Of a stretch of 64,000 bases of DNA, positions 11,620 through 21,397 are shown one piece after another. How positions within the stretch are numbered: position 1 is the first letter of the stretch; each line of letters starts with the position of its first letter. Both the position numbers and the translations under genes were made by a program. Source of the DNA: Strobilurus pachycystidiatus (Eukaryota > Basidiomycota > Agaricomycetes > Agaricales > Physalacriaceae); the NCBI GenBank assembly GCA_019915135.1, contig JAHLMK010000007.1, positions 2,046,001-2,110,000 on the forward strand. The letters are read 5' to 3'. Below the pieces are notes generated by a model that did not search any database, was not told where the DNA came from, and was given only the letters and a program-made list of their open reading frames with translations.

Positions 11620-14600
11620 TCAGTCTAATGCCCCTCCCTCAATATGCGCTTCCTGCTCGTCCTCCTCCATTACCACATCCTCCTCAACATTTCCATCAAG
11701 AAGATCATCCCCCTCCACATCAGTGTCGTCCCCTCCTCCTTGAATTGATGAGGTCCCCTCCCCCGTTTCCTCCATATTGCGCCACAGATGCTGGAAATGG
11801 TTGGCAACCCGGCTACGAATGTGGGATTGGCGATAGGCATACGCTCGAGCCCCTTGGCTGCAGCGACCGTCCTCTCCCCGTTCCTTCCACCATTTAGCAA
11901 AATGGCGTAGGAATACCACCGTTCTTCTCATTTCCTCCTTCACCAGCTTTACCTCCTCAGTCCACCGCCTCATCCGAGCATACGATTTACACCACTCCAC
12001 CCGAAGCCCTTCCTGGAGGTACTCCTGCTCGCTGGAGTCAATACCCTGCCAAATCCACGTTGGGCCTTCCCGATACCCTTCCCCCCTCCGGTTGTCCTCT
12101 CCCTCTTCCCCCTGACTAGGCGCCCCCCTTCTATGTTGTTCTCGAACGAGAGGGGCGTCAGCTCCCTCATCTAGCATGCGTACGTCCTTCGACACATCCA
12201 GAACTCGCCACCTCGGATCCAGCGTCTCTGAGCTTGCCTCTACTAACGCTGCCCTAGCTTTCCTTGCCAAGATATATCGAGCGGCGTGCTGGGCGATCTT
12301 CACCTCGTTTCGCCGAACCAGGGTCTGAGCACGGGTTGAGGCTACTTGATGCCGAACTTCTCCTCCTCGAACTCTCAGCATGCGAGCCTTGATGGTGAGT
12401 TGAGACCGCAGCCCCTCCAAAGCCCAGCCCATCTGATGCTCCCTCAACTCCTTCTCTAGCTCCACCACCTCTCTCTGGCACCCTCTCACCCTTTCCTGGG
12501 CAGTCATTTGGGAGGGGAACATAATGAGGACGTTCTCAATGTGACGAGTTTCCGAAGGAGAGCCGGCCAGATCCGAGTTTGAGAGAGCTCTTACGGATCC
12601 AGGAGTGTAGACCGACTGTAGCTCCCGTATTCGATTGAGTGAACGAGACAGCTTCGTCCGCTGCTCCAAGAGGTTGGTAATTTGAAAAGCGGTCTCGGGC
12701 TTTTTGGACATCTCCAGCTCAATGCGGAGTCGGGATCTGAATGAACGTCAGATCAAAGGATACAAAAGGAGCGAGCAAAGGCTTACTGAGACTCCTCCAA
12801 GTCAATCAACTGTAACATAAACCCCCTCGCCGTGACGTCGTGAAAACAGCTGGCTCCTGCGTCTGCTTCCGCCTTATCTTGCTCTGCAAAGCTCTTCCGG
12901 ACCTCAGCTTGGCTGATTTTCTTGGTCTCTGGCATGGCGTAGGGATTGGGATTGGAAGTGTCCTCGTCAAACGCCTTCACCATGGCCAGCCACTTGGGCA
13001 CATTCTCCCTCTGCGCCAACGTAAACTCCTGCCACGCTGCCGTTTGGGCGTTTCGTTCGGGAATGGCTCGTAAGAGTCGTTTCTTCAATAAAACACCTTT
13101 GAATTTTGTCAGTCGCAAAAATTGAACATGAAAGGCTATACTAACCTAAGCCAAATAGCTTCACGATGTTCCAATGACCGAGGTGATCCTCGATTGTATT
13201 CCGCCGATGTCCAGGACCCATTTCCCGTGTGCTCGTTGCAATAGGTCCAATGTTTGCCCAAGGACGCTCGATTCCTTCTCCGTCTGTACGCGCGGCGTTG
13301 AGAAGGAAGTTCAGGGAGAAGTACATGCGACACCACCAAAGGTGGCCACGAATGTGGAGTTTAGGGATTACATATCGGAGAATGCGGAGGGTAATGTCGA
13401 TTCGATGGCTGGGCGGAAGATTCTGGAGACGTGCGGCAAGGTGCTTGAACCATTGACACATTATGTCGTATGACCAAACGATCATGAGCAATGGGTGTAT
13501 GAACATTAGAATGCAGGCCGCAATCCAGTCCATGTTGGCAAATCTAAGTAGTTGCTCAAATCGAGACCTTCAAGCAATTTGATGAAGCTTACCGTTCTCC
13601 CTTCTGGAGGTCGCAGACCCCATTCCGCATAACGAACTCGTGCCTTGCACATACGGCCAGCGCAATTCCCGTGGAGGCGTATCCCTTGGAGTACTTGGTG
13701 TTGGCCATGTCCATTGCCGCGAAACCAGAACAGGAGCTCATCTAAAGAAGCGTTGATGAGAAAGATAAGAGGAAAGTAGGAATGTGTGGACTCACATCCT
13801 TCTGGTCTGTGACAGTCTTGAGATACTCGTAGAAGGGCTTGATCTCTGAGTAATACGCCCATCCCATCCCAAGGCCAGGATCCTTCTTCTCGCTAGATTT
13901 GGCCAAACGCTTCAGTCGGAAGCAAGCGTCGACTGCAATAAACAAGATGTAGAGAGCCCGAACATCTGGAGACGCTTTCTCCCAGCCTTCAGGTAGGTTT
14001 ATGTCCGGATGTGGGCAAGCTGGGCATAGAACCGCCAGCTCTCCAGCGCGAGTCTCCTCGACGCTTCGTTCGGGGTCGTTACCGCGTCCAGCACGCTTGA
14101 GCATCCTAAGATGGCGCCATTGTCTCAGGATGAGCAAAAATGACTTGTATCGATCCTATGGCGCTGTCAGAAAACGGCTAGAGCAGAAGGGCGAGATTTG
14201 TACTCACCGGAAGCTTGCGGACACCCGTATTGTCTGTTAGACGCTCCAGTGATGTATAGTAGTCGTAGGTGGTCGTCTTGCTCTGAAGTGTGAGCATGTG
14301 AAACTGCCGAAGACATTCGAACGTGGCGCAGGTTTGCGGTTCTATTAGCGAAGAAGGGAAAAGACCACAACGAAGAAGTTGTTGATGGTAAAGACCCGCG
14401 TTCGAGCGTTGTTGACATGCGCAGTAGTCGATGGCGACCTCATGTATTCCAGTTGTGTGTATTACCACAAACCGGTGGTCAGCCGGGCGCGGATTGGGAC
14501 ACGCGGTACCCAAACGATGTCCAAGCTGTATTCGGAGCCCTATATCTTGTAATGTTGCGTCCTCAAAGAATTTCCCAGTCCAATGCTAAGGTTTCTTGAG

Positions 14601-15242
14601 TACTGGGAGTCAAGAGAAAAGTAGAGCACGCACCAGGATGATATCAAAAGGTCGGCGAACATGCTCTTTAACATGACACGCCCGACACGCGAGCTCGCGT
14701 CCCAAACACGTCTGACACCTGTAGAGGTCTTCGTCCGTACTGCCACAACGGTAGCAAGACTCCTCGGCGTCCTCCAAGCCGTCCTCACGGAGGCATTTGC
14801 CCAGAAATTCTGGTCTACTGGGTACCCAGCCCGTTAGCGGTTCGTCCTATAGCCATTGAATATGGTCAGGTGATGCCAGCACGCAGCGCGCTATACGCAC
14901 CGAAGTGATATATTTACGTCTCTGCCAATTCTCTACCTCGGGCAGGACCACGGAGGCGGCCACCGTTGTAGACGCTTGAGGGTCCGCAGGGAAGTCCATC
15001 TCGAAGGCCTGGCTGTAGTCGATTTCGTCCGTCCAGTTTGCCTGCTCCATTTGCAGGATGTCTCGCATTTTCCGCGCTCGTTTGACCGGAGAAGGCGGGG
15101 CTGCTGCTGTAGACTGCACATTGAACCGGCGACCGTCAGCGGAAGTGCGGTGAACGTCAATGGTGCCTCCATCAGAGTCACTGTTGGAGTCGCAGCCGTC
15201 CAAGGCAGCGGTGAAGACGGTGCGGCGCCTCTTTTTGGGCAT
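11620..15242 (-). CDS. KDZ transposase 1 with CxC2-type cysteine cluster
   Basis: ATG at 15242 (MPKKRRRTVF), stop at 11620, about ten exons with short introns. The N-terminus is basic and Ser/Asp-rich. At about 14,740-14,660 it has a three-pair cysteine cluster (CYRC, CQTC, CRACH) as in CxC2 domains attached to KDZ transposases. The catalytic region keeps three acidic positions in the expected contexts: VDACFRLKRLAKSSEKKD, WSYDIMCQW and TDGEGIERPWANIGPIATST. The usual neighbouring blocks (GYASTGIALAVCARHEF; EMGPGHRRNTIEDHLGHW) are also present. The C-terminus is a long coiled coil with WIWQGID, then an acidic tail. I see no internal stop, so the gene may be active. Its ATG lies 130 bp after the TET/JBP stop, same strand. 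Confidence 0.88.
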
Positions 15243-15371
15243 GGTATGATGGCAAGAGCTAGGACACGTGTGTGGCCCCACCCTTTCTCTTTGCTAAGGT
15301 GAAACCCTGCCAGGCTTGCTCTCTGTTGTCCCAGTCTTGTGAATTTAAACCATAATTATTACCAACTGTAA

Positions 15372-17385
15372 TCAACACGAATACTCTCTAACAAGTTCCT
15401 CCCATACTGGGAATAAATCTCTATTTCTACCCGGCATGCCCTGGCGATGGTATTCCCAAGCCGCCCAGTCCTCCTTGGAAGCGCTCTCTTTGAACTCCTT
15501 ATCAGACATTCGGCCGTTCAACACCCAACGAAAAAGACCGGCCGCCGAAAAAAGGACAAACGCTGAGCGGCTCTGGCCTTGCCACACTGTGATGTTGCCG
15601 TGGGTGAGAAGAGCAGAGGGCAAGAGGATGAGATTTCCCGGTGGAAACTCGATGACAAGCCTCAGATCCCAAAGTATGAGATGCCCGCCCATGGTGGGGT
15701 CAAAGTCATCCAACGGCCAGACGGTTGAGATGGTCGGTGTGGAGACGCGTCCAAGCTCCAGGGGGGAAGTTAACGTGGGCCGCTGCAAACGCACAGCTGC
15801 CAAACGGTCGTCGCAGGCTTTCGTCGTCGTCTACGATGGCGTCCAACGTTTCATTGTACTCTTTCCACATCTCTGGAAAGTAAGTGGCGAAAGCCTCTGT
15901 AAGGCTCGTTAATCAACATGAAAAATAGACCTCAAAAGAAGAGATACTTACGATTGGCAAACTGTGTCATTCTCACAAAGGGCTCTTGCTTGAAAAGCTC
16001 CTCCAGCACCTTGGCGTTGCCCGGGTCGTTATCAATCCAGCCGGGAATGATGCGCCCCCCCCCAAAGCTCAAACCCCAGCCTAAAGTTTCATAGTCGCCG
16101 CGGCGGTGAAAGCTATGTTCCGCGTCAAAGCGACACTTGGCTTTGGCGGCGCGGATAAGCTCCGCTGCCCGCCGCATCAGCGCTGGCCAGTCCGCAACGT
16201 CTGGGTGTCCAACAAGGACCAAGAGCAGACGGCCTTCTGCATCCAGAACGACTTGAGGCTTCCTGCATATTTTGACATCAGAGCAGACAGAATAGAGAGA
16301 GTGAAGGGACTTACACCCCCTTCCAGTTCATTTTTTTGAACGCCCGATCAACCATTCGGCGCATTTCATCCAGAGTCCAAACCTTTGGGTCCCACTCTGT
16401 CCTCGGACCCTGCCACGTGCCGCCCGGGTGCGCGTACTCGCTGTCAAAAACCGCGGCCTCCAAGGCTCGCCGCTTAGCTTGAGCCTTCGTCGTCCCTCTA
16501 CTACTCTCCCCTCCGCAAGCCTCAAATCTTTGCCGGTGTTGACGTTTGCGAGGGCGTTTCCGAGGCGGCGGGTTCACGCCTTCCTCGGCAGCCCTCAAAC
16601 GCACCGTTTCTTTCTGGCGCTTGCGTTTACGAGCACGCCTAGAATCAGACCCTTGACCTTGCTCGAGGTCTAAAGAGGGTGCCGGGGCTGCAGGAAGAGG
16701 AGGAGGTAGAGGAGGCGCAGGACGCACGGGCCGCGGCGGTACGGGCAAAGGCGGTCGAGGCCGTAGCGGTGGAAGGGCTAAGGGTGAGGGCGAGCGAGGC
16801 GGCGAGCAGGTTGAAGGAGAGGGCGAACGCGAGATGAGAGGTGCAGGAGAGGATAGAGGGCTGAAGCTGGATGAACGCGCCGACGCCGGAGTCCGAGAGC
16901 GAGAAAGGGAGGATAGAGGTGAGAGAGGCGGGGATGGCGGGCGCTTGCGTCGGCGAAGAGGACGCCCGCGATTCTCCTCCAGACGGGTGTAGACGTCCTC
17001 GCAGTCACTGTTGTCCTCGTCGCCGCGCTCCCGCGCCTCCTCTGCCCGTCGCGCCAGAAGTTTCGAAAGCGTCGTTCGCTGCACGACAACGGGCGTGGAG
17101 TGTTGGGCGAGGTCGGGCACGCCATACCCAGAGAAGACCGTCCCTTGACGCGTTTTCCGCTCTGTCAAGGGCGTCAGCACCGTAGAATTGGAAGGGAGGG
17201 GAAGAATGAAAGAAAAAAAAAAAAGTCAGTAGGGCGCACGCGTCTTTTCGCCCCCAAGTTCGAGGGCGTACTCGTCGCGCATACCCTAGAGAAATACTAC
17301 GGTACAAAAAAAAGGAGCTGGTAGAAAGACTCACCCGTCAGCGGCGGGCGCGTCAGGCGCGTCAGCCCCGTCGTGAACATGCTGG
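15372..17385 (-). CDS. TET/JBP-type 2-oxoglutarate/Fe(II) dioxygenase (probably damaged)
   Basis: The N-terminal 290 aa are Pro/Ser/Arg-rich with basic patches. Exon ends are 16315, 16262-15952 and 15896-15372, with gtaagt donors. The dioxygenase part begins with LVGHPDVADW and GWGLSFGGGRIIPG, reaches the iron-binding HTD (H-x-D) in TRLHTDHLN, then GGHLILWDLRLVIEFPPG, the distal His in LLTHGN and the 2-oxoglutarate Arg in QSRSAF, closing with GLFRWV. In this family such enzymes oxidise 5-methylcytosine or thymine in DNA. Between HTDHLN and DFDP the frame shifts and about eight residues expected in fungal homologues are missing. The start may be the ATG at 17385, which needs an intron not fully resolved, or a later one. 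Confidence 0.82.
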
Positions 17386-18052
17386 CCCGCGGTCGAGTGT
17401 GGGAGGTCTGGTATGGTCTGGTAGACGTTGTTTGTTACGTGACGGCACCGCTTAAGGAAAGCTCCGTCACGTTCGCCTGCGCTGGATATTCGTCCGTCAG
17501 TCATTTAACCTTGCACGGTTGTGGTGTCGGTAGCTGGCAAAATAGGGCTTCAGAACACGAATGATTCTTAAAGTCATGCATCTACGTTGTCCAATATGGA
17601 ATGACTCACGTATGCGCTTTCCTGAAACATCGACATATCTTGACAGCAAGATTTGGTCAGTCAATTATCCTCTCATGGACGGACCATTGTACATCTTCAA
17701 ATTTTGCACGTGTGCCCTATATTATGATGATTTGAGTATTATTACAGCTTTTGTTGAGGTGGAACGGGGGTGAGACCATTCACCATGCCTTGGCAATGCA
17801 AGACTGTACAAGACTTAGTGTTACTCACCTTGTATCAATGAGTCGTCATCATAATGGCTGATTGGTTGGAAATGAAACACAGATACGATTCATGGTATAG
17901 ATATAGACATAAAATCATATTCCTTTGGCGATTGTGACAGGAGGAAGTGCTGTATTTAATATCTGACGAAGTTTTGCCATGATCACTTACCTCTGGATTT
18001 GGTCGATTGTGATGATCGACGGTCTCTTCGTTCGCTCGCAATCACCACCGCC
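17386..18052. other. Intergenic region between the TET/JBP gene and the small basic gene
   Basis: These two genes diverge here. The stretch is mixed AT/GC with no supported gene, and is a likely shared promoter region. I saw no clear element beyond AT-rich words. Confidence 0.4.
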
Positions 18053-18720
18053 ATGGCCTTTGGGAAGAAGCGTGGCCGTCCACGAATTCATCTTTCAGAG
18101 GAAGACCGCCGTGAAGCTCGGCGCACATCGAACAAGGACTACTACTCGGCAAATCGCGAAGACATTCGGGCGCGTAGACAGGCAAAATACTTGGATGACG
18201 GTACTGCAGACCCTACTCGGTGCGTACTATGAGAATCGTTGCGCACAACAGCCTGGCCTCACAAAAAGAAAGTCTGGCGTCCAAAAGACAGAAAGTGGCG
18301 GAGCGCAGCAAGCCAGCCGTTGCTGCACCGTTGGAAATCCTGAACCTCCTTCGCTCGATCCGGGTTCATCATGCCTGTTTGCGAGTCGCGACGGACAACA
18401 ACATTGTCGCCCATCTCAACATGCGTTGTCAGGAGATCTTGGACGCCAATGAGAACGCGAAACGTTATAGGGAGGTCACAAACCGTTTCAAGGGCGATGC
18501 AAGACGGCTGGGGAGGGATGTGTCAGAGGTGAGGGATGCACTGCGCAAAGTATGTGACGCCGTCGGGCCTGAGAGTGAAGAAGGACGGGAGGGGCAGAGA
18601 CTTTGCGCGGAGATGACGGAGGCTTTGCGCTTGGTCGACGCTGTGCTGGGGAAGGTGCTTGACGAGACCATTTGTGCTAACTATCTGAGTGGGGATTTAC
18701 CCCATCAACTCCCCCCTTAA
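18053..18720 (+). CDS. Small basic coiled-coil protein (GRPR type), KDZ/TET neighbour
   Basis: ATG at 18053 in a good context (gccatgg). Exon 1 is 18053-18219; exon 2, after a 53-bp intron ending aaagaaag, is 18273-18720; together they give 204 aa. The N-terminus reads FGKKRGRPRIHLSEEDRREA, with an AT-hook-like KRGRPR, followed by a basic helix with NREDIRARRQAK. The C-terminal half is a heptad-rich coiled coil. It has the same plan as the gene at 3,598-4,272. It is divergent from the TET/JBP gene inside the large element. Chromatin or DNA binding is inferred from the AT-hook-like motif; function is unknown. Confidence 0.6.
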
Positions 18721-19562
18721 ATAGTGATACTAATAGCAATTCCTTCTTACCAAAAAGCTTCACCCTTAAGTTTAGGTAGATGAATGCTTGTAAATTGAGA
18801 ACGGTATATTGATCTAAGGTGAGAAGTGTAGTTATGGTCTAGATAAGGAAGGAAGAAGTATGGTGGTGTTCGCGGCTGTAGAGCTACTGACTCGCCTCAA
18901 GTTAGTCCATGTCTGCGTCGGTGTCTTCATCCTCGTCGTCCTCATCCTCTGTTTCCTCGTCCGTGGCGTCATTCTCAATCTCCTGTTCTCCTTCCTCATC
19001 ATCCTCGTCCTTCTCGTCGTCCTGCTTGTTGCTCGGGTGATTGGGAGGCGCGCGCGGGAGGGGTTGGAGGTCTTGGAACCGGGACCGAATAATATCTTCT
19101 GCCATTGAGAGCTGGGCGAGATGTTCGCGAGCCTGTTCAGCCCAGGTGGCGTTGACCGGTTCATGGCATGCTGCGTCGCTGGGTGAGAGCAGAAGAAAGA
19201 TGAGGGGAGGTAGGAGGACTGAGTGAAGACTCACTTGTGCTGCAAAAGCCAGTCCCACTCGGTCAAAGACACGCGAATGCCGGAGGCAGACTGCCATCCG
19301 GCTTGCTCCTCCCAGGCGGCGTCGGACTTGACAGGGCGCGTCCAATTGGACAGGCGTGAAGAAACGGTGACGGGAGGGGTGATCGCGCATCGGACGCGGG
19401 AGAGGAAGCGTCCGTGATGGAGACGATATCGTATAGCCTAAGTAAGAGTGTCAGAGAGTTTGGCAATGAATGTAGATAGCGCGCACCTCTTTCTCAATCA
19501 TCGTGGGTTCCTTGCCGTACCAATCTTTCCAAACCATCCACAGACGAAAAAAAAAACGGGTA

Positions 19563-19570
19563 CTCGTTCT
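19563..19570. repeat. 8-bp target-site duplication ctcgttct, left copy
   Basis: Identical to 20033-20040. Eight-base duplications are the hallmark of hAT insertion. Confidence 0.9.
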
Positions 19571-20032
19571 TAGACATGACCACGAATAAGGAGTAAAGGA
19601 GAATATTCATGAATATATTCCTAATCTTATTCATGAATATGAATATGATGAATATATTATATTCGTGAATAAGAATAAGTTGACGAATATAGAATATGAA
19701 CCTTCAAGTTCACATAATCCTCAACTCATTCATGAGTGTCTGACAATACTGAATTCTCAGTACTGAAGACAAGTTTATGATAAATTTAGATGCTGTTTGA
19801 ATGATTTATAGTTCATTCAATAACTTTAACTGTGATTTTGAGTGACATTGAGATGATTATACTTGTATATTCGTGAATATTCATGAATAAAAGCGAAATA
19901 TTCGCAGTGAAGATTAAGTTGACGAATAAGATTAAGAGTATATTCATGAATAACAATTATGACCCTTGGAGGGGGGATTATTCATGTGCATGAATAAGAA
20001 TATACTCGAATATATATTCGTGGACATCTCTA
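19571..20032. mobile_element. Non-autonomous hAT element (MITE), 462 bp
   Basis: The left end is tagacatgaccacgaataa and the right end, reverse complemented, is tagagatgtccacgaatat: 16 of 19 bases match. It is flanked by perfect 8-bp copies of ctcgttct. The interior is very AT-rich, full of gaatat, cgaata and tcatgaata motifs, with no coding capacity. Termini and motifs match the edge of the hAT transposase remnant near 9,337, so that family probably mobilised it. Confidence 0.9.
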
Positions 20033-20345
20033 CTCGTTCTGCAGTTCCACGGCGGCGAGGTAGTAAGGCTGGAGGATCTTCAGAACGTGAAGCTGAGCAG
20101 GGTGCATGGGCGAGCGCAGGTAGTTTGCGAAGGGAGAATCGGGCTCAGCCTTGACTCGCGCGCGGGCGCCGGCGACTTCGGAGGGTAGGAAATATTGTGC
20201 TATGAAGGTCACCAGAGTGGGCATGATGGGCAGGAGAGAGCGAATAGCAGGTGCACGCCGGAAACGGCCAAGTGGATTGATGACTATGACTAATATTGCC
20301 TTACACGTTCACAGGCGGTCTTTCCCTTCTCCTCCCAACATCACC

Positions 20346-20906
20346 ATGTCATCTGCAAGATATCGATGCACGCCGCCTTATTATCCGGGGTATTCTCATC
20401 GCGACTGCGATCCTCAGATGCTGGGCGCCTTCTATCTGGTCAAGAAGGGCTTGCAGGAGCACATCGGCATATACACGGACTGGTGCGTACTTGATTTTGC
20501 ACAACCGCCCTGCCTGACGCTGGGATGCAGGGATGCTATTCCTGTGGCGGCACAGTCGCCCCCTCCGAAGAAGGAGCACGGTTGGAAGGACATCTGCGCG
20601 CGCTGGGGCGTTCTCTGTGTCGCCAATCACAATCATCGCGAGCCTGCTCCCCGCATCACCGACGATCAGCTGTACAAACGCTGGGCCAAAGAGTGTCTTG
20701 AGCACTCCCAGGCGTCCGCTCTTGCTGACGAACAGGACTCCTCTATCGAAGAGATTGCGCCTCCCAGCTCTCCGTCCCCGCCTCCATCCCCGGCCAAACG
20801 TCCACCGTCTCCCAAGAAAGCGTCGCAGACAAGCCTGTTCCCCTACACAGATTGTTTAATCTCAGGCCCGGTCGAAACCCGTAGGCGTTTTAAACCGACG
20901 GTTTAG
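20346..20906 (+). CDS. Hypothetical two-exon protein, 170 aa, tail probably replaced by a repeat
   Basis: ATG at 20346 (MSSARYRCTPPYYPGY). Intron 20483-20530 (gtgcgt..gatgcag) splits a Trp-Asp junction; exon 2 is 20531-20906. The N-terminus is Tyr/Cys/Pro-rich, a helical centre follows, then a Pro/Ser/Lys-rich linker. The final residues fall inside the GTTTAA-rich repeat that begins near 20,852, so the native C-terminus is probably lost. It is divergently transcribed from the broken gene at 18.9-20.2 kb. No function assigned. Confidence 0.5.
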   Translation: MSSARYRCTPPYYPGYSHRDCDPQMLGAFYLVKKGLQEHIGIYTDWCVLDFAQPPCLTLGCRDAIPVAAQSPPPKKEHGWKDICARWGVLCVANHNHREPAPRITDDQLYKRWAKECLEHSQASALADEQDSSIEEIAPPSSPSPPPSPAKRPPSPKKASQTSLFPYTDCLISGPVETRRRFKPTV

Positions 20907-21322
20907 TTTAATCAGTTGCTTAAACCTGTACCCTGACTCCTCGGGTACACCGTATTATAGGACACCGGATACACACATCCGGTTTAAACTGTCACAAAAT
21001 CCTATTGATTAAACTACGCGATGAAACAGTTACACCAATACTTAAACCGTTACATAGTCTCAATGACCTACAGTGTCGACTATTAGACCGGATTAAACCC
21101 TCCGATTAAGTCAGATGTTTAAGTCAAAGGTTTAAGCCGTTGGACTGAGTCGGCGGTCGGACTACCTTGCACTGTCACACATCAGAACATCACACCACAC
21201 ACACCATGGAGGTGGCCTTCAAGAACTTTCATAACATGTAATAAAGACAAAAGACATTTATATCTGGAAGTGAGATTAATCCCTGCTTAAAACGCGCTGA
21301 TTAAACGCTCACTTTAAACCGC
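20852..21322. repeat. GTTTAA/TTTAAACC-motif-rich repeat
   Basis: gtttaa, ttaaacc or ggtttaa occurs about fifteen times in 470 bp, starting with cagattgtttaatc. A second cluster at 41,186-41,325 opens with cagctgtttaatcagc. This looks like the subterminal motif array of a DNA transposon. I could not define termini or a target duplication. Confidence 0.5.
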
Positions 21323-21397
21323 TACTATTGGCTTACTTCTTCTTCCCGCGGCGTGTGACTGTGCTGTAAAGTATATTAGACATGTCTGCCACAGCAG

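Larger units (their letters stand above)
18902..20224 (-). pseudogene. Hypothetical acidic-tailed protein, broken by a hAT MITE
   Basis: ATG at 20224 (MPTLVTFIAQYF). The first exon runs to VELQNE at the 8-bp ctcgttct; the gene then continues beyond the 462-bp insertion at 19,570. Downstream, exons end at gtgcgc (about 19,487) and gtgagt (about 19,235), and the last exon is a long Glu/Asp tail stopping at 18902. Besides the insertion, a run of ten T on the coding strand (19,547-19,556) puts the following exon out of frame; nine would restore it. The domain is not recognised. It is a single gene with two independent lesions. Confidence 0.6.

Noticed and set aside
16778..17185. Overlapping Pro/Arg-rich ORFs in other frames of the TET/JBP 5' exon
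   Set aside because: GC-rich low-complexity coding sequence opens all frames; only the frame leading into the dioxygenase domain splices sensibly.
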